DNA from: Amycolatopsis albispora
GTDB taxonomy: Bacteria > Actinomycetota > Actinomycetes > Mycobacteriales > Pseudonocardiaceae
Assembly: GCF_003312875.1 (NCBI RefSeq)
Contig: NZ_CP015163.1
Span: forward strand, 1,922,001 to 1,986,000
DNA: 64,000 bases
Reading direction: 5' to 3'
Positions within the stretch are counted from its first letter, which is position 1; each line of letters opens with the position of its first letter. Positions 50,812 to 59,474 of the stretch are shown piece after piece. The notes beneath the pieces were generated by a model. That model was not told where the DNA came from and did no database searches. It worked only from the letters and a program-made list of their open reading frames with translations. Made by a program: the position numbers and the translations under genes.

Positions 50812-50823
50812 CTCGTTCAAGCA
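50812..50823. promoter_or_regulatory. Shared 12-bp motif CTCGTTCAAGCA, candidate operator
   Basis: It lies in the 178-bp divergent region between the sugar-binding protein gene and the second DeoR gene. It matches CTCTTTCAAGCA upstream of the sugar isomerase operon (54330-54341) at 11 of 12 bases. The same region contains an imperfect palindrome built on TGCGCAGTTTTG. Candidate site for one of the two DeoR-type proteins. Confidence 0.4.
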
Positions 50824-50911
50824 TGTGTCAACAGTGTGGACGCACAACTGTGCAACAAAGTCGCGGAATCGTGCTCGGAGCGGCGGCACGTGCGGGGGCC
50901 CGCACTCGTAG

Positions 50912-50917
50912 TACTTT
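50912..50917 (+). promoter_or_regulatory. -10 box (TACTTT) of a likely leaderless transcript
   Basis: TACTTT ends 6 nt before the ATG of the second DeoR gene and no Shine-Dalgarno is seen. Confidence 0.35.
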
Positions 50918-50923
50918 CGGCGG

Positions 50924-51709
50924 ATGGATCGGCACGAGCGCCTCAACGCACTGCTCGACATGATCGGGCAACGGGACAAGATCGACGTCGACGAGACCGC
51001 CGCCGAGCTGGACGTCTCCCCCGCCACCATCCGCCGCGACCTCGACCACCTCGCCGAGCGCCAGCTGCTCACCCGCACCCGCGGTGGCGCGGTCGCCAGC
51101 AACGTGGCCTACGACCTGCCGTTGCGCCACAAGGCCGCGCGCAACGCCCCGGAAAAGCAGCGGATCGCCGTCGCCGCGGCGAAACTGGTCGAGCGCGGCA
51201 TGGTGATCGGCCTCAACGGCGGCACCACGCTCACCGAGGTCGGCCGTGCCGTGGCCACCCGCCCCGATCTGGGTGAGCGCGGCGATTCACCGTCGCTGAC
51301 CGTGGTCACCAACGCGCTGAACATCGCGAACGAGCTGGCCGTGCGGCCGAACATCAAGATCGTGGTCACCGGCGGGGTCGCGCGCCCGCAGTCGTTCGAG
51401 CTGACCGGGCCGTTCGCCACCAAGATCCTCGACGAGATCACGCTGGACCTGGTGCTGCTCGGCGTGGACGCGGTGGACCCGCTGCGTGGCGCCTACGCGC
51501 ACCACGAGGGCGAGGCCAGCATCAACCGGCTGATGGTCTCGCGCGCCCGGCACGTCGCCGTGGTCGGCGACAGCTCGAAGCTCGGCGGGCACGCCTTCGC
51601 CAGGATCTGCGCCACCAACGAGGTGCACACCCTGGTCACGGACACTTCGGCGCCGGACAAGACGATCGAGGCGTTCCAGGCCGAAGGCGTCCGCGTCATC
51701 ACGGCCTGA
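50924..51709 (+). CDS. DeoR/GlpR family transcriptional regulator (AgaR-like), copy 2
   Basis: 261 residues, the same length and layout as the copy at 43799: HTH (AAELDVSPATIRRDLDHLAER), then RTRGGAVASNVAYDLPLRHK, then the sugar-phosphate sensor with GLNGGTTLTEVGRA. It is divergent from the sugar-binding protein gene and convergent, with an 11-bp overlap, with the aldolase gene. It is the only rightward gene in the locus. Placement suggests control of both the uptake and the catabolic operons. Duplicate regulators may divide the labour or respond to different intermediates. Confidence 0.9.
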   Translation: MDRHERLNALLDMIGQRDKIDVDETAAELDVSPATIRRDLDHLAERQLLTRTRGGAVASNVAYDLPLRHKAARNAPEKQRIAVAAAKLVERGMVIGLNGGTTLTEVGRAVATRPDLGERGDSPSLTVVTNALNIANELAVRPNIKIVVTGGVARPQSFELTGPFATKILDEITLDLVLLGVDAVDPLRGAYAHHEGEASINRLMVSRARHVAVVGDSSKLGGHAFARICATNEVHTLVTDTSAPDKTIEAFQAEGVRVITA

Positions 51710-52532
51710 GCACGCGCAGCAGCCGCGCCACCTCACCGGCCATCGCTTCCCGTCCCGCGCTGAGGTACTTGCGCGGATCGACGGTGCCGGGCCGGGCCGC
51801 GAGCTGCTCGCGCACGCCCGCGGTGAACACCTTGTTCAGCTGCGTGGCGATGTTGATCTTGGTCATGCCGTGGCGCACGGCGGTGGCCAGGTGCTCGTCG
51901 GCCACGCCGGACGAGCCGTGCAGCACCAGTGGCACCGGCACTTCCGCCCGCAGCGCGCCGATCAGCTCGAAGTCGAGTTCGGCGTCCCTGGTGAGCATCG
52001 CGTGCGAACTGCCGACGGCCACCGCGAGCGCGTCCACGCCGGTCGCCTCGACAAACGCACGTGCCTCTCTCGGCTCGGTCCGCGCGCCGGGCGCGTGCAC
52101 GCCGTCCTTGCCGCCGACCTCGCCGAGTTCGGCCTCCACCCACACGCCCCGGTCGTGGCAGTAGGCCACGACTTCCTTGGTGGACTGCAGGTTGTCGCGG
52201 TAGTCCAGAGTGGACCCGTCGTACATCACCGAGCTGAAGCCGAGTTCGACGGCCTCGTGCACCAGTTCCGGCTCGTCGGCGTGGTCCAGGTGCACGGCCA
52301 CCGGCACCTCCGCACCACGGGCCGCGGCCACCGCGGCGGCCCCGATCGGCGCCAGCGCGCCGTGGTAGCGGACCGCGTTCTGGCTCAGCTGCAGGATGAC
52401 CGGCAGCCCGGCCCGTTCGGCGCCTTCGATGATCGCGCTGATGTGCTCCAGCAGGATGGCGTTGAACGCGCCGCAGCCGGTGCCGAGTTCGGCCGCCGGG
52501 CCGGCGATGTCACCCGTTGACACCAGTGGCAT
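51699..52532 (-). CDS. Class II ketose-bisphosphate aldolase (tagatose/fructose-bisphosphate type)
   Basis: 277 residues, the length of the short GatY/KbaY/AgaY group. AVHLDHADEP carries the catalytic Asp and first zinc His, and EAELGEVGGKDG is the metal and substrate loop. VLHGSSGVADE carries a zinc His with the phosphate-binding Gly/Ser. It splits tagatose-1,6-bisphosphate (or fructose-1,6-bisphosphate) to triose phosphates. It follows the kinase with a 23-bp overlap, and its end overlaps the convergent DeoR gene by 11 bp. The tagatose assignment rests on context. Confidence 0.88.
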   Translation of the reverse strand: MPLVSTGDIAGPAAELGTGCGAFNAILLEHISAIIEGAERAGLPVILQLSQNAVRYHGALAPIGAAAVAAARGAEVPVAVHLDHADEPELVHEAVELGFSSVMYDGSTLDYRDNLQSTKEVVAYCHDRGVWVEAELGEVGGKDGVHAPGARTEPREARAFVEATGVDALAVAVGSSHAMLTRDAELDFELIGALRAEVPVPLVLHGSSGVADEHLATAVRHGMTKINIATQLNKVFTAGVREQLAARPGTVDPRKYLSAGREAMAGEVARLLRVLRP

Positions 52533-53415
52533 GGGTTTCCTCCACGGTCACGGCGCCGAGTTCGCGCCGGTAGTGAGCAAGATCGGCGTCGCCGGCGAGC
52601 GGTCCGAGCACGGCCGCGGCGGACAGCGCGACGGCGTGCCGCAGCACCTCGGGCCAGCTCCGGTGCAGGTTCATCGCGATGCCCGCCACCGCCGCGTCAC
52701 CCGCGCCGGTCGTGTTGCCGTCGAGCTTCCGCGACGGCCGCGCCAGCCAGGTGCCGTCGGCGGTGGCGGCGAGCATGCCGCGCGGGCCCAGGGAAACGAG
52801 CACCGCGCCCGCGCCACCGGCCCGCAGTTCGTGGGGATCGCCGGTGAGTTCACGGAGTTCGTCCGCGTTGGGCTTCACCACGTCCGGTCCGGACTTGATG
52901 CCTTCGCGCAGCGCCTCCCCCGACGTGTCCAGCACCGTGGGCACGCCCGCGTTCTTCGCCAGCACGATGAGCTGGGCGTACCCGTCGAGCGGGGCACCCG
53001 GCGGCAGGCTGCCCGAGCAGACCAGCACCCCGGCGTGTTCGAGGTGCTTTCCCACTTCCCCGGTCAGGCGCTGCCAGTCCACTTCGGACATCCGTGGCCC
53101 CGGTTCGTTGACCAGGGTCACGTCGTCCGGCGCCACCAGCGCGGTGGTGCGGCGGGTGGCACCGTCGATCGCGGTCAGCCGATGCGGAATGCCCGCGGCG
53201 GCGAGGTCTTCGCGGAACAGCTCGGCGTCGGTGCCGCCGACCGGTGCGATGGCGAGGGTCTCGCGGCCGAGTGCGTGCAGCACCCTGGCCACGTTGATTC
53301 CCTTGCCCCCGGCGCGCTTGCGCACCTCGGCGGGCCGGATGACGGCACCGGGTTCGAGCGCGCCGATCCGGTAGGTGACGTCCAGCGCGGGGTTCGCGGT
53401 GACCGTGACGATCAC
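52510..53415 (-). CDS. PfkB family hexose-phosphate kinase (LacC/FruK/AgaZ-like)
   Basis: 301 residues from the GTG at 53415, which shares one base with the preceding stop. KRAGGKGINVARVLHALG is the first PfkB signature and NTTGAGDAAVAG, with the catalytic Asp, the second. This subgroup phosphorylates fructose-1-phosphate or tagatose-6-phosphate. Between a sugar isomerase and a bisphosphate aldolase the latter fits. A much longer open frame upstream is the shadow of the isomerase gene. Confidence 0.88.
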   Translation of the reverse strand: MIVTVTANPALDVTYRIGALEPGAVIRPAEVRKRAGGKGINVARVLHALGRETLAIAPVGGTDAELFREDLAAAGIPHRLTAIDGATRRTTALVAPDDVTLVNEPGPRMSEVDWQRLTGEVGKHLEHAGVLVCSGSLPPGAPLDGYAQLIVLAKNAGVPTVLDTSGEALREGIKSGPDVVKPNADELRELTGDPHELRAGGAGAVLVSLGPRGMLAATADGTWLARPSRKLDGNTTGAGDAAVAGIAMNLHRSWPEVLRHAVALSAAAVLGPLAGDADLAHYRRELGAVTVEETHATGVNG

Positions 53416-54290
53416 TAGGCGAGGACTACGGATCGGGTCAGGTTGCGGGGGTTGTCCGGATCGAGCCCGCGATCCGCGGCGAGCGCACCGGCGAGCCGCT
53501 GGGCACGCACGAGGTCCGCCATCGGGTCCAGGTTGTCGTCCACGAACAACGCACCGGCGCGGCGCACTTCGTCGGCCAGCCCTTCCGGCGCCTGGCCGAA
53601 CATCCAGGTCACGCGGCCGGGTTCGGCGATGCTGATCGGCCCGTGCCGGTACTCCAGCGCGGGATACGACTCGGCCCAGCTGACCGACGCTTCGCGCAGC
53701 TTGAGCGCGGCCTCCGCGGCGAGTCCGACGGTCCAGCCGGTGCCCAGGAAGGTGAACTGCCCCGCTGCCCGCACGTCGGTGTCCACAGTGGTCTCGAGAA
53801 CCTGCTCGGCTTCCGCGATGGCGCGGTCGAGGTTTTCGCCGAGATGGGCGCGGAGCAGGGCGAGCGTGGCGGTGGCGAACCGGGTCTGCACCACGGATCG
53901 CTCGTCGCTGAAGGAAAGGTCCACCACCGCGCCCGCCTGGTGCTCGATCTCGGCCGGCACGCCGGTGAGGACGGTCGCGGGCGCGCCGAGTTGCCCGAGC
54001 AGCCGGTGGATCTCCGTGGTGGTACCGGACCTGGTGATCGCGAGCACCTGGTCGTACCGCCTGCCGAGCGGGAACTCCGAGGCCGCGAACGCGTCGGTCT
54101 CGCCGAGCCCGGCGCGCTCGCGCAGCGCGGCATAGGCCTGCGCGACGAACCACGAGGTACCGCAGCCCACCACGGCCACCCGGCGGCCCGGGCGCGGCAG
54201 CAGGCTCGCCACGGCCGGATCGGCGGCGAGGTCCACGGCTTGGCGCCAGTGCGCGGGCTGGCTGGCGATCTCCGCATCCATCTCTGACAT
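53415..54290 (-). CDS. agaS: SIS domain sugar-phosphate isomerase/deaminase, AgaS-like
   Basis: 291 residues from the ATG at 54290; no strong ribosome site is seen, so the start is approximate. Two SIS domains: VVGCGTSWFVAQAYAAL with LAITRSGTTTEIHRLL, and FLGTGWTVGLAAEAALKLREAS with EYRHGPIS. It resembles the isomerase half of GlmS without the glutaminase domain. AgaS proteins convert galactosamine-6-phosphate to tagatose-6-phosphate and ammonia. First gene of the catabolic trio. Confidence 0.82.
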   Translation of the reverse strand: MSEMDAEIASQPAHWRQAVDLAADPAVASLLPRPGRRVAVVGCGTSWFVAQAYAALRERAGLGETDAFAASEFPLGRRYDQVLAITRSGTTTEIHRLLGQLGAPATVLTGVPAEIEHQAGAVVDLSFSDERSVVQTRFATATLALLRAHLGENLDRAIAEAEQVLETTVDTDVRAAGQFTFLGTGWTVGLAAEAALKLREASVSWAESYPALEYRHGPISIAEPGRVTWMFGQAPEGLADEVRRAGALFVDDNLDPMADLVRAQRLAGALAADRGLDPDNPRNLTRSVVLA

Positions 54291-54329
54291 GAGGATCAGC
54301 GTAGTTGCGTGTTTTTGCTCGGTCAATCG

Positions 54330-54341
54330 CTCTTTCAAGCA
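54330..54341. promoter_or_regulatory. Shared 12-bp motif CTCTTTCAAGCA upstream of the AgaS operon, candidate operator
   Basis: It lies 40-51 bp upstream of the isomerase start and matches 50812-50823 at 11 of 12 bases. It sits within an AGTTGC...GCAACT inverted repeat (54303-54308 and 54339-54344). The 89-bp gap is shared with the divergent HxlR gene. Confidence 0.4.
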
Positions 54342-54366
54342 ACTTCGCGCATGCCGTGCGCGGGCC

Positions 54367-54372
54367 TATGCT
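54367..54372 (+). promoter_or_regulatory. -10 box (TATGCT) of a likely leaderless transcript
   Basis: TATGCT ends 7 nt before the HxlR gene ATG at 54380, and no Shine-Dalgarno is present. Confidence 0.5.
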
Positions 54373-54379
54373 CAACGGC

Positions 54380-54886
54380 ATGAAGCGGACCTCTTTTGCC
54401 AGGTGGCCGTGCTCCATCGCACGCACCATGGACCTGTTCGGGGACCAGTGGAGCCCGCTGGTGCTGCGCGAGAGCTTCTACGGCATCCGCCGCTTCGGCG
54501 ACTTCCAGCAGGAACTGGGCATTCCGCGCAACACGCTGGCCGACCGGCTCAAGCGACTGGTCGACGAAGGCCTGCTCGAAAAGCGCGCCTACCAGGACGA
54601 GCCGGTCCGTCACGAGTACCTGCTCACCGAGAAGGGCCGCGACTTCTTCGACGTGCTCGCGGTGATGTCGCGCTGGGGCGACCGCTGGCTGTCCGGCCCG
54701 GAAGGCCCGCCGGTGCGCATGCACCACCTGGACTGCGGGCACGACACGCACGCCGAGGTGGTCTGCGCTTCCTGCGGCGAGCCGCTCGATCCCGCGCGGA
54801 TCCGCATGCGCACCGGGCCCGGGTACCCGGAAGGCCTCAAGGCCCGGCCGGACGTCCGGCGCCGCTTCGAGGACCTGACGTCTTGA
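54380..54886 (+). CDS. HxlR family winged-helix transcriptional regulator
   Basis: 168 residues. CSIARTMDLFGDQWSPLVLRE, then FQQELGIPRNTLADRLKRLVDEGLLEKR, is the HxlR DNA-binding domain, with the near-N-terminal Cys often used in aldehyde or oxidant sensing (the first Cys of the family). A C-terminal extension contains HHLDCGHDTHAEVVCASCG, a possible zinc-ribbon-like pair (CxxC). ATG at 54380 with a leaderless-type promoter. It probably controls itself and the SRPBCC/LLM genes that follow on the same strand. Confidence 0.88.
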   Translation: MKRTSFARWPCSIARTMDLFGDQWSPLVLRESFYGIRRFGDFQQELGIPRNTLADRLKRLVDEGLLEKRAYQDEPVRHEYLLTEKGRDFFDVLAVMSRWGDRWLSGPEGPPVRMHHLDCGHDTHAEVVCASCGEPLDPARIRMRTGPGYPEGLKARPDVRRRFEDLTS

Positions 54887-54955
54887 CATGGTGAGTCCAA
54901 ATACGAAACTCTGAAGCTCAGAGGGCGTTTTCTCGGAGCTGAGGAGGTTCGCGCG

Positions 54956-55456
54956 GTGGAGTGGACGGGCGCACGGTACGCGGATGCACCGACCATCGAG
55001 CAGCGGATCCGGATCGACGCGCCGCCCGACCGGGTCTGGGAACTGGTCTCCGACATCAACCTGTTGCCCTCGCTCAGCGCCGAACTGCAGGCCGTCGAAT
55101 GGCTCGACGACGGGCCCGCGCTCGGTGCCCGGTTCCGCGGGCGCAACACGCATCCGTCCTTCGGCAACTGGGAGACCGTTTCCCATGTGGTCGGCTACGA
55201 GCCGCAGCGCACCTTCGCCTGGGCGGTGACGGATCCGGAGAAGCCGTCGGCCAGCTGGCGGTTCAGCCTCGAACCACACGACGGCGGGACCGAGCTGCGC
55301 CAGTGGATGCAGATGGGGCCGGGCCCGTCCGGGCTGTCGGCCGCGATCCAGCGCATGCCGGAGAAGGAGCAGAAGATCGTGTTTGTCCGGCTGCGTGAGC
55401 TGGAGAACGCCATCCTCGCCAATCTCGACGCGATCAAGAAGCTGGCCGAAGGCTGA
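54956..55456 (+). CDS. SRPBCC (START-like) family protein
   Basis: 166 residues from a GTG at 54956 with AGGAGG upstream. RIDAPPDRVWELVSDINLLPSLS and the C-terminal helix NAILANLDAIKKLAEG give the helix-grip fold of polyketide cyclase/dehydrase-like proteins. They bind hydrophobic ligands. It shares one base with the LLM oxidoreductase start, so the two form an operon; the ligand may be the substrate of that enzyme (inference). Confidence 0.85.
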   Translation: MEWTGARYADAPTIEQRIRIDAPPDRVWELVSDINLLPSLSAELQAVEWLDDGPALGARFRGRNTHPSFGNWETVSHVVGYEPQRTFAWAVTDPEKPSASWRFSLEPHDGGTELRQWMQMGPGPSGLSAAIQRMPEKEQKIVFVRLRELENAILANLDAIKKLAEG

Positions 55457-56493
55457 TGCGCACCGCGACGACGATCGAAGCGTCCGGCGGCTCGTGGCCG
55501 GAGATCGTCGAGTTCGTGCTGGAAGCCGAGAAGCTGGGACTCGACATCTGCTGGGTCGCCGAGGCCTGGGGCTCCGACGCACCCGCTCCCCTGGGTTTCC
55601 TGGCCGCGCGCACCGAGCGGATGCTGCTGGGTTCCGGCATCATCCAGCTCGGCACGCGCACGCCCGCGGCCATCGCGCAGACCGCGATCACGCTGTCGAA
55701 CATGTCGGACGGGCGGTTCCTGCTGGGACTCGGCCCCTCCGGCCCGCAGGTGATCGAAGGCCTGCACGGCGTTCCGTTCGCCCGGCCGCTCACCCGGCTG
55801 CGTGAAACCGTGGACATCGTGCGGTCCGCGTTCACCGGCGAGAAACTGCGTTATTCCGGTTCGGCGTTCGAACTGCCGTTGCCCGGTGAGGCCCGTCCGA
55901 TGCGCCTTTCCACCCGCCCCGGACACCCCATTCCGATTTACCTGGCCACGCTTTCCCCGCGCATGCTCCGGCTGACCGGGGAAATCGCCGACGGCTGGCT
56001 CGGCACGAGCTTTGTACCGGAAGGCGCGGACGCCTACTTCCGCTATCTCGACGAAGGCCTGGCCGCGGCCGGCCGCACCCGAGCCGAGCTGGATGTCTGC
56101 CAGGGTGCCGAAGTGGCGTTCGCGGCCGACGAGGACGAACTCCGCGCAATGGTCGCGGGCCGCAAAATGGAGCTGGCGTTCAGCCTGGGCGGCATGGGCT
56201 CCGCCGGAAGCAATTTCTACAACGACGCCTACAGCAGGCAGGGCTGGGCCGATGTCGCCGCGGAAATCCGGTCGCGCTGGCTTTCCGGGGACCGCACGGG
56301 CGCGGCCGCTTTGGTGACCGACGAAATGGTGCTCGGCACCACGCTGATCGGCACCGAAGAAATGGTGCGCGCACGACTCAAGGTGTGGCGTGACGCCGGC
56401 GTCGACACCGTCCGGTTGTACCCGGCGGGCGAGACCCTCGACGCCCGGCTCACCACCCTGGGCAGGGCGTTGCAGCTGGTCGCCGAGCTTTGA
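55456..56493 (+). CDS. LLM class F420-dependent oxidoreductase
   Basis: 345 residues, ATG overlapping the previous stop (TGATG). ICWVAEAWGSDAPAPLGFLAARTERM and GLGPSGPQVIEGLHGVPF are the motifs shared with the LLM protein at 30216. Luciferase-like TIM barrel, likely using F420H2. The substrate is unknown. It meets the convergent SDR gene after 3 bp. Confidence 0.86.
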   Translation: MRTATTIEASGGSWPEIVEFVLEAEKLGLDICWVAEAWGSDAPAPLGFLAARTERMLLGSGIIQLGTRTPAAIAQTAITLSNMSDGRFLLGLGPSGPQVIEGLHGVPFARPLTRLRETVDIVRSAFTGEKLRYSGSAFELPLPGEARPMRLSTRPGHPIPIYLATLSPRMLRLTGEIADGWLGTSFVPEGADAYFRYLDEGLAAAGRTRAELDVCQGAEVAFAADEDELRAMVAGRKMELAFSLGGMGSAGSNFYNDAYSRQGWADVAAEIRSRWLSGDRTGAAALVTDEMVLGTTLIGTEEMVRARLKVWRDAGVDTVRLYPAGETLDARLTTLGRALQLVAEL

Positions 56494-56496
56494 GCG

Positions 56497-57228
56497 TCAC
56501 GCGATCCCGCCGTTCGCGCGAATGGTCTGGCCGTTGATCCAGCGCGCGGGACCGGCCAGGAACGAGACCACCTCGGCGATGTCGGACGGATTGCCGAGCC
56601 GTTCCAGGGGCGGCTGCGCGGCCATTCGCGCGATGGTCTCCTCGTCCTTGCCGTCCAGGAACAGCGAGGTCGCCGTCGGCCCTGGCGCCACGGCGTTGAC
56701 GGTGATGTCGCGGCCGCGCAGCTCGCGGGCCAGGATGAGCGTGATCGCCTCGACCGCGCCCTTCGACGCCGCGTACCCGGAGTAACCCGGGATCGCCAGC
56801 GCGAGCACGGACGTGGAGAAGTTGATGATCGCGCCGCCGTCGCGCACGCGGCGGGCCGCCTGCTGGCCGACCACGAAGGTGCCGCGGATGTTGGTGCGGT
56901 GCATGCTGTCCAGCTCGTCCAGGTCGAGTTCGGCGAGCGGCGCGAGCACCATGCGCGCGGCCGCGTGCACCACCACGTCCACTCCCCCGAACTCGGCCTC
57001 GGCCCGGTCGAACACCGCCGCGACGGCCTGCTCGTCGGCCACGTCCGCCCTGGCCGCGATCGCCCGCCCACCACCGGCGGTGATCGCCTCGACCGCCGCG
57101 TTGGCCTCGGCCTCGTTACCCGCGCACACAACCACGACGGCCATCCCGTCCCTGGCCAGCCGCTCGGCGGAGTCACGCCCGATCCCGCGCGACCCGCCGG
57201 TCACGATCGCCACCCGCTGCTCGGCCAT
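56497..57228 (-). CDS. SDR family oxidoreductase
   Basis: 243 residues. The N-terminal NAD(P)-binding motif TGGSRGIG is followed by the catalytic Ser in INFSTSVLAL and the YSGYAASKG motif with Tyr and Lys. Typical of the classical 3-oxoacyl reductase-like group. The substrate is not predictable. Monocistronic, with AAGGA 8 nt before its ATG. The 210-bp region upstream contains the terminator of the next gene and nothing else recognisable. Confidence 0.92.
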   Translation of the reverse strand: MAEQRVAIVTGGSRGIGRDSAERLARDGMAVVVVCAGNEAEANAAVEAITAGGGRAIAARADVADEQAVAAVFDRAEAEFGGVDVVVHAAARMVLAPLAELDLDELDSMHRTNIRGTFVVGQQAARRVRDGGAIINFSTSVLALAIPGYSGYAASKGAVEAITLILARELRGRDITVNAVAPGPTATSLFLDGKDEETIARMAAQPPLERLGNPSDIAEVVSFLAGPARWINGQTIRANGGIA

Positions 57229-57322
57229 ACCCGCCGTCCTTAATCGCCGCTACCACTGAGACGTTAACAACGATACCACCGCCGCGAGCGCAGGCAGCGG
57301 TGAACGAGGGGTACCACGAACC

Positions 57323-57354
57323 AAAAAAGCTGGCCGTCTACGCGACGACCAGCT
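57323..57354 (-). terminator. Rho-independent terminator of the orphan CxxC gene
   Basis: On the minus strand an 11-bp stem with one mismatch (57344-57354 and 57328-57338) and a 5-nt loop is followed by six T residues (57328-57323). It lies 85 bp past the stop of the gene at 57439. A classic T-tract terminator is unusual in such GC-rich DNA and marks this gene as a separate unit. Confidence 0.75.
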
Positions 57355-57438
57355 CCGGTGTAGATAATGTGCGTGTCCGAGGGGCGACTTGCACACTAAC
57401 CACACGCCTGAGCCTGCCAGCGTAAGGGCGGCGTCACG

Positions 57439-58059
57439 TCACAGCGCGTAAGGATAGCGTCGGATGTGCGTTTTGCCCTCGACCTCTTCTACGTAATCCC
57501 AGGGTGAGCGGTCGCCGACTTCTGGGTTGCAGGCGACGTTGCCAGCCGCGCCAGTACAGCGAGCACACCATTCCCAGTCACGAACGTGGGACGCTACAAG
57601 GCCTTCGCCGTAGTCGACGTACCGTTCGTTGTCACGGTCGGTGAAGTACTTGGCCCTCACGGATGCGCAACCGAGTCGCGAGCCCCAATGCTTACGGGTT
57701 CCGGTGCCTCCGAATGAGCTGACTACCCTTGGGTCTGGCTGCTGCAGGCAGTAGAGCGCGGCCGTGCCGAACACGTCGGGTGCAACGAAATGGTCTTCAA
57801 GGTCCGATAGTCCACAGCGCTGGCAGATGCGGCGACGTAATAGCTCGTCAGCCAGCGCGATGGCACCTGAGAGTTCGTCATCGTATGGTCTTCCCTCGTA
57901 GCCGGGAACTGGCATTCTGACGAACCCACTCCCGTACGCGTTTGAGGGAAGCCAATCATGATGCTCAGGCGACCACAACAGACGCGTCCCGCCACCATAC
58001 GACTCGTAGACAACTACAGCCCAGAAATCGTCGAGCGACTTCGGTAATATTGCGTTCAC
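57439..58059 (-). CDS. Orphan protein with two CxxC pairs, likely horizontally acquired
   Basis: 206 residues, GTG start, weak ribosome site. Two CxxC pairs, CQRC (79-82) and CARC (165-168), could form a zinc-binding knuckle around an insert. The rest is rich in aromatic and acidic residues, with no recognised domain and no membrane segment. Codon use is clearly less GC-rich at third positions than its neighbours (for example ATA, TTA and AGA-type codons). It carries its own T-tract terminator. It stands next to the Wadjet-like genes, so a role in defence or a cargo gene of the same island is possible. Function unknown. Confidence 0.6.
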   Translation of the reverse strand: MNAILPKSLDDFWAVVVYESYGGGTRLLWSPEHHDWLPSNAYGSGFVRMPVPGYEGRPYDDELSGAIALADELLRRRICQRCGLSDLEDHFVAPDVFGTAALYCLQQPDPRVVSSFGGTGTRKHWGSRLGCASVRAKYFTDRDNERYVDYGEGLVASHVRDWEWCARCTGAAGNVACNPEVGDRSPWDYVEEVEGKTHIRRYPYAL

Positions 58060-58424
58060 TGCGCCATCTTAGAGCTTCGGTGCTCCATCTGGTGTGCGGT
58101 GTTCGAGCCCGATGGCGCGCCGCGCTGATCGACGCGGGTGGCGCGCCCGCCACACTACCGGTCAAGGCGGTTCAGCCTAGGGCTGTCGGGGGGGCACTGC
58201 GGACGTGCCGCTACCCGAGTCCGTCCAGGTCGCAGCGTCGACGCCGGACCCAGGGAAACGAAGTACATCCTTCCTCACCGGCGACCGGTTCCTGGATGCC
58301 GCACTGCTCGACCGCCTGGTGGCCGACGCCGACGCTGCGGTGGGCTCGTGATGGTTCGCACGCAAACCGTCGCGCGGAAGTCATCGCGCAATGACCGTGG
58401 CTGAGAGGGCTGCGCTGCACCGCC
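58060..58424. other. 365-bp region without a credible gene, possibly gene remnant
   Basis: Three frames are open in pieces but none has a good start. One frame (58205-58351) ends with FLTGDRFLDAALLDRLVADADAAVGS before a stop, and another short frame (58391-58438) reads TVAERAALHRLTDH. Both look like C-terminal tails of real proteins. This suggests decayed genes between the orphan protein and the JetD-like gene. No terminator, repeat or RNA was recognised. Confidence 0.35.
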
Positions 58425-59474
58425 TCACCGATCATTGAACCAGTCGGAGAGAGCCGTCGCGGCGAGAACTTCAACCCCGACGTTTTCCTGCACGACCCGT
58501 TCGCCGGACCGGGCAACGGCCAGGCACACGTCGCCCAAAGACTCGTCCAGCCATTCCTGAACCCAAGCGGCTGTGGCGGCGCTCATCCGCAGCGTGCGCC
58601 CACTCGGCCGGCGCTGCCCATACTCGATAGCGAGGCTGTACAACCCCTTCGCCGGCCGAAGTTCCTCGAATCCGAGATCGCGTACGCATTGCCAAGCTGT
58701 TCGGGCGATCCGGAAACCTCCCGCGTCGACGTCACCGAAGTACCAACACTCAAGTGGGCGTTCGCCGCAAGCGGCGAGGGCTCGTAACCTGGTGCGCACC
58801 TGATTTCCCGATCCCCAGATGATTTGGCCGTCGAAGCCCAGCTCTGCCGCACGACGCGACAGCGAGACGTAGGTCGTGTAGTTCTCGACGAGGAGCCAGG
58901 TATCGCTGTCACCGAGGATCCGACGGTTTACCGGCGGCCAGCACTGTTCACACTCCAGCAGATCCAGGGTCAGCCGTCCTGGCCGGAACAAGGGACCGAA
59001 CAGCCAATTCTCGAGGGCTTTGTCGTCACCGGTGATCTCGAGCGACCGTTCCCGAATCGGCACGACCACCCCACGACGGCGGGGCAGCCAGGAGTTCACC
59101 AGCGCGAGACATGATCGCTCCGCGGTACTCCACTCGCCGCGTTCGTCGGCGAGCGCCGCCCAGCCGAGGTCCGCGTGCCAGACGATCGGTGCTGGTTTCT
59201 CCGCCTGCCCCGACGGCGCTCCCCGTCGGGTGACGTACGCGGGCAGCGGTGGATCGGCGCGGCGGTCGGTCCGGGTCTTCGGGAGGTCGATCACCCCCTC
59301 GGCTGCGAGGAACGTGATCGCGGTGAGCACCCGGCGACGCCAGTGCACCGAGACCGCTGCGCTGTGGTCGACCTTCGCCGCGGCCGAGAGGACGACGTCG
59401 AGTGGTACCCGCCGGGGGCCGTATACGCGAACGGTCTCGGCGATCGCGCCGATCAGCGCTGGCTCAGGGATCAC
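58425..59474 (-). CDS. jetD: Wadjet JetD-like nuclease subunit (DUF3322/DUF2220 TOPRIM)
   Basis: 349 residues. The N-terminal arm is followed by a TOPRIM-like fold: LLVENYTTYVSL with Glu197, then a Gly loop GSGNQV (221-226), then WYFGDVDAGGF with Asp248 and Asp250. These match the metal-binding Glu and DxD of JetD proteins, which resemble the Spo11/TopoVI catalytic core. In Wadjet systems JetD cuts closed circular DNA after the SMC complex has extruded it. It is the last gene of the operon, starting with an 11-bp overlap into the SMC-like gene. GTG or ATG choice does not change the domain; the ATG at 59474 is used. Confidence 0.82.
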   Translation of the reverse strand: MIPEPALIGAIAETVRVYGPRRVPLDVVLSAAAKVDHSAAVSVHWRRRVLTAITFLAAEGVIDLPKTRTDRRADPPLPAYVTRRGAPSGQAEKPAPIVWHADLGWAALADERGEWSTAERSCLALVNSWLPRRRGVVVPIRERSLEITGDDKALENWLFGPLFRPGRLTLDLLECEQCWPPVNRRILGDSDTWLLVENYTTYVSLSRRAAELGFDGQIIWGSGNQVRTRLRALAACGERPLECWYFGDVDAGGFRIARTAWQCVRDLGFEELRPAKGLYSLAIEYGQRRPSGRTLRMSAATAAWVQEWLDESLGDVCLAVARSGERVVQENVGVEVLAATALSDWFNDR

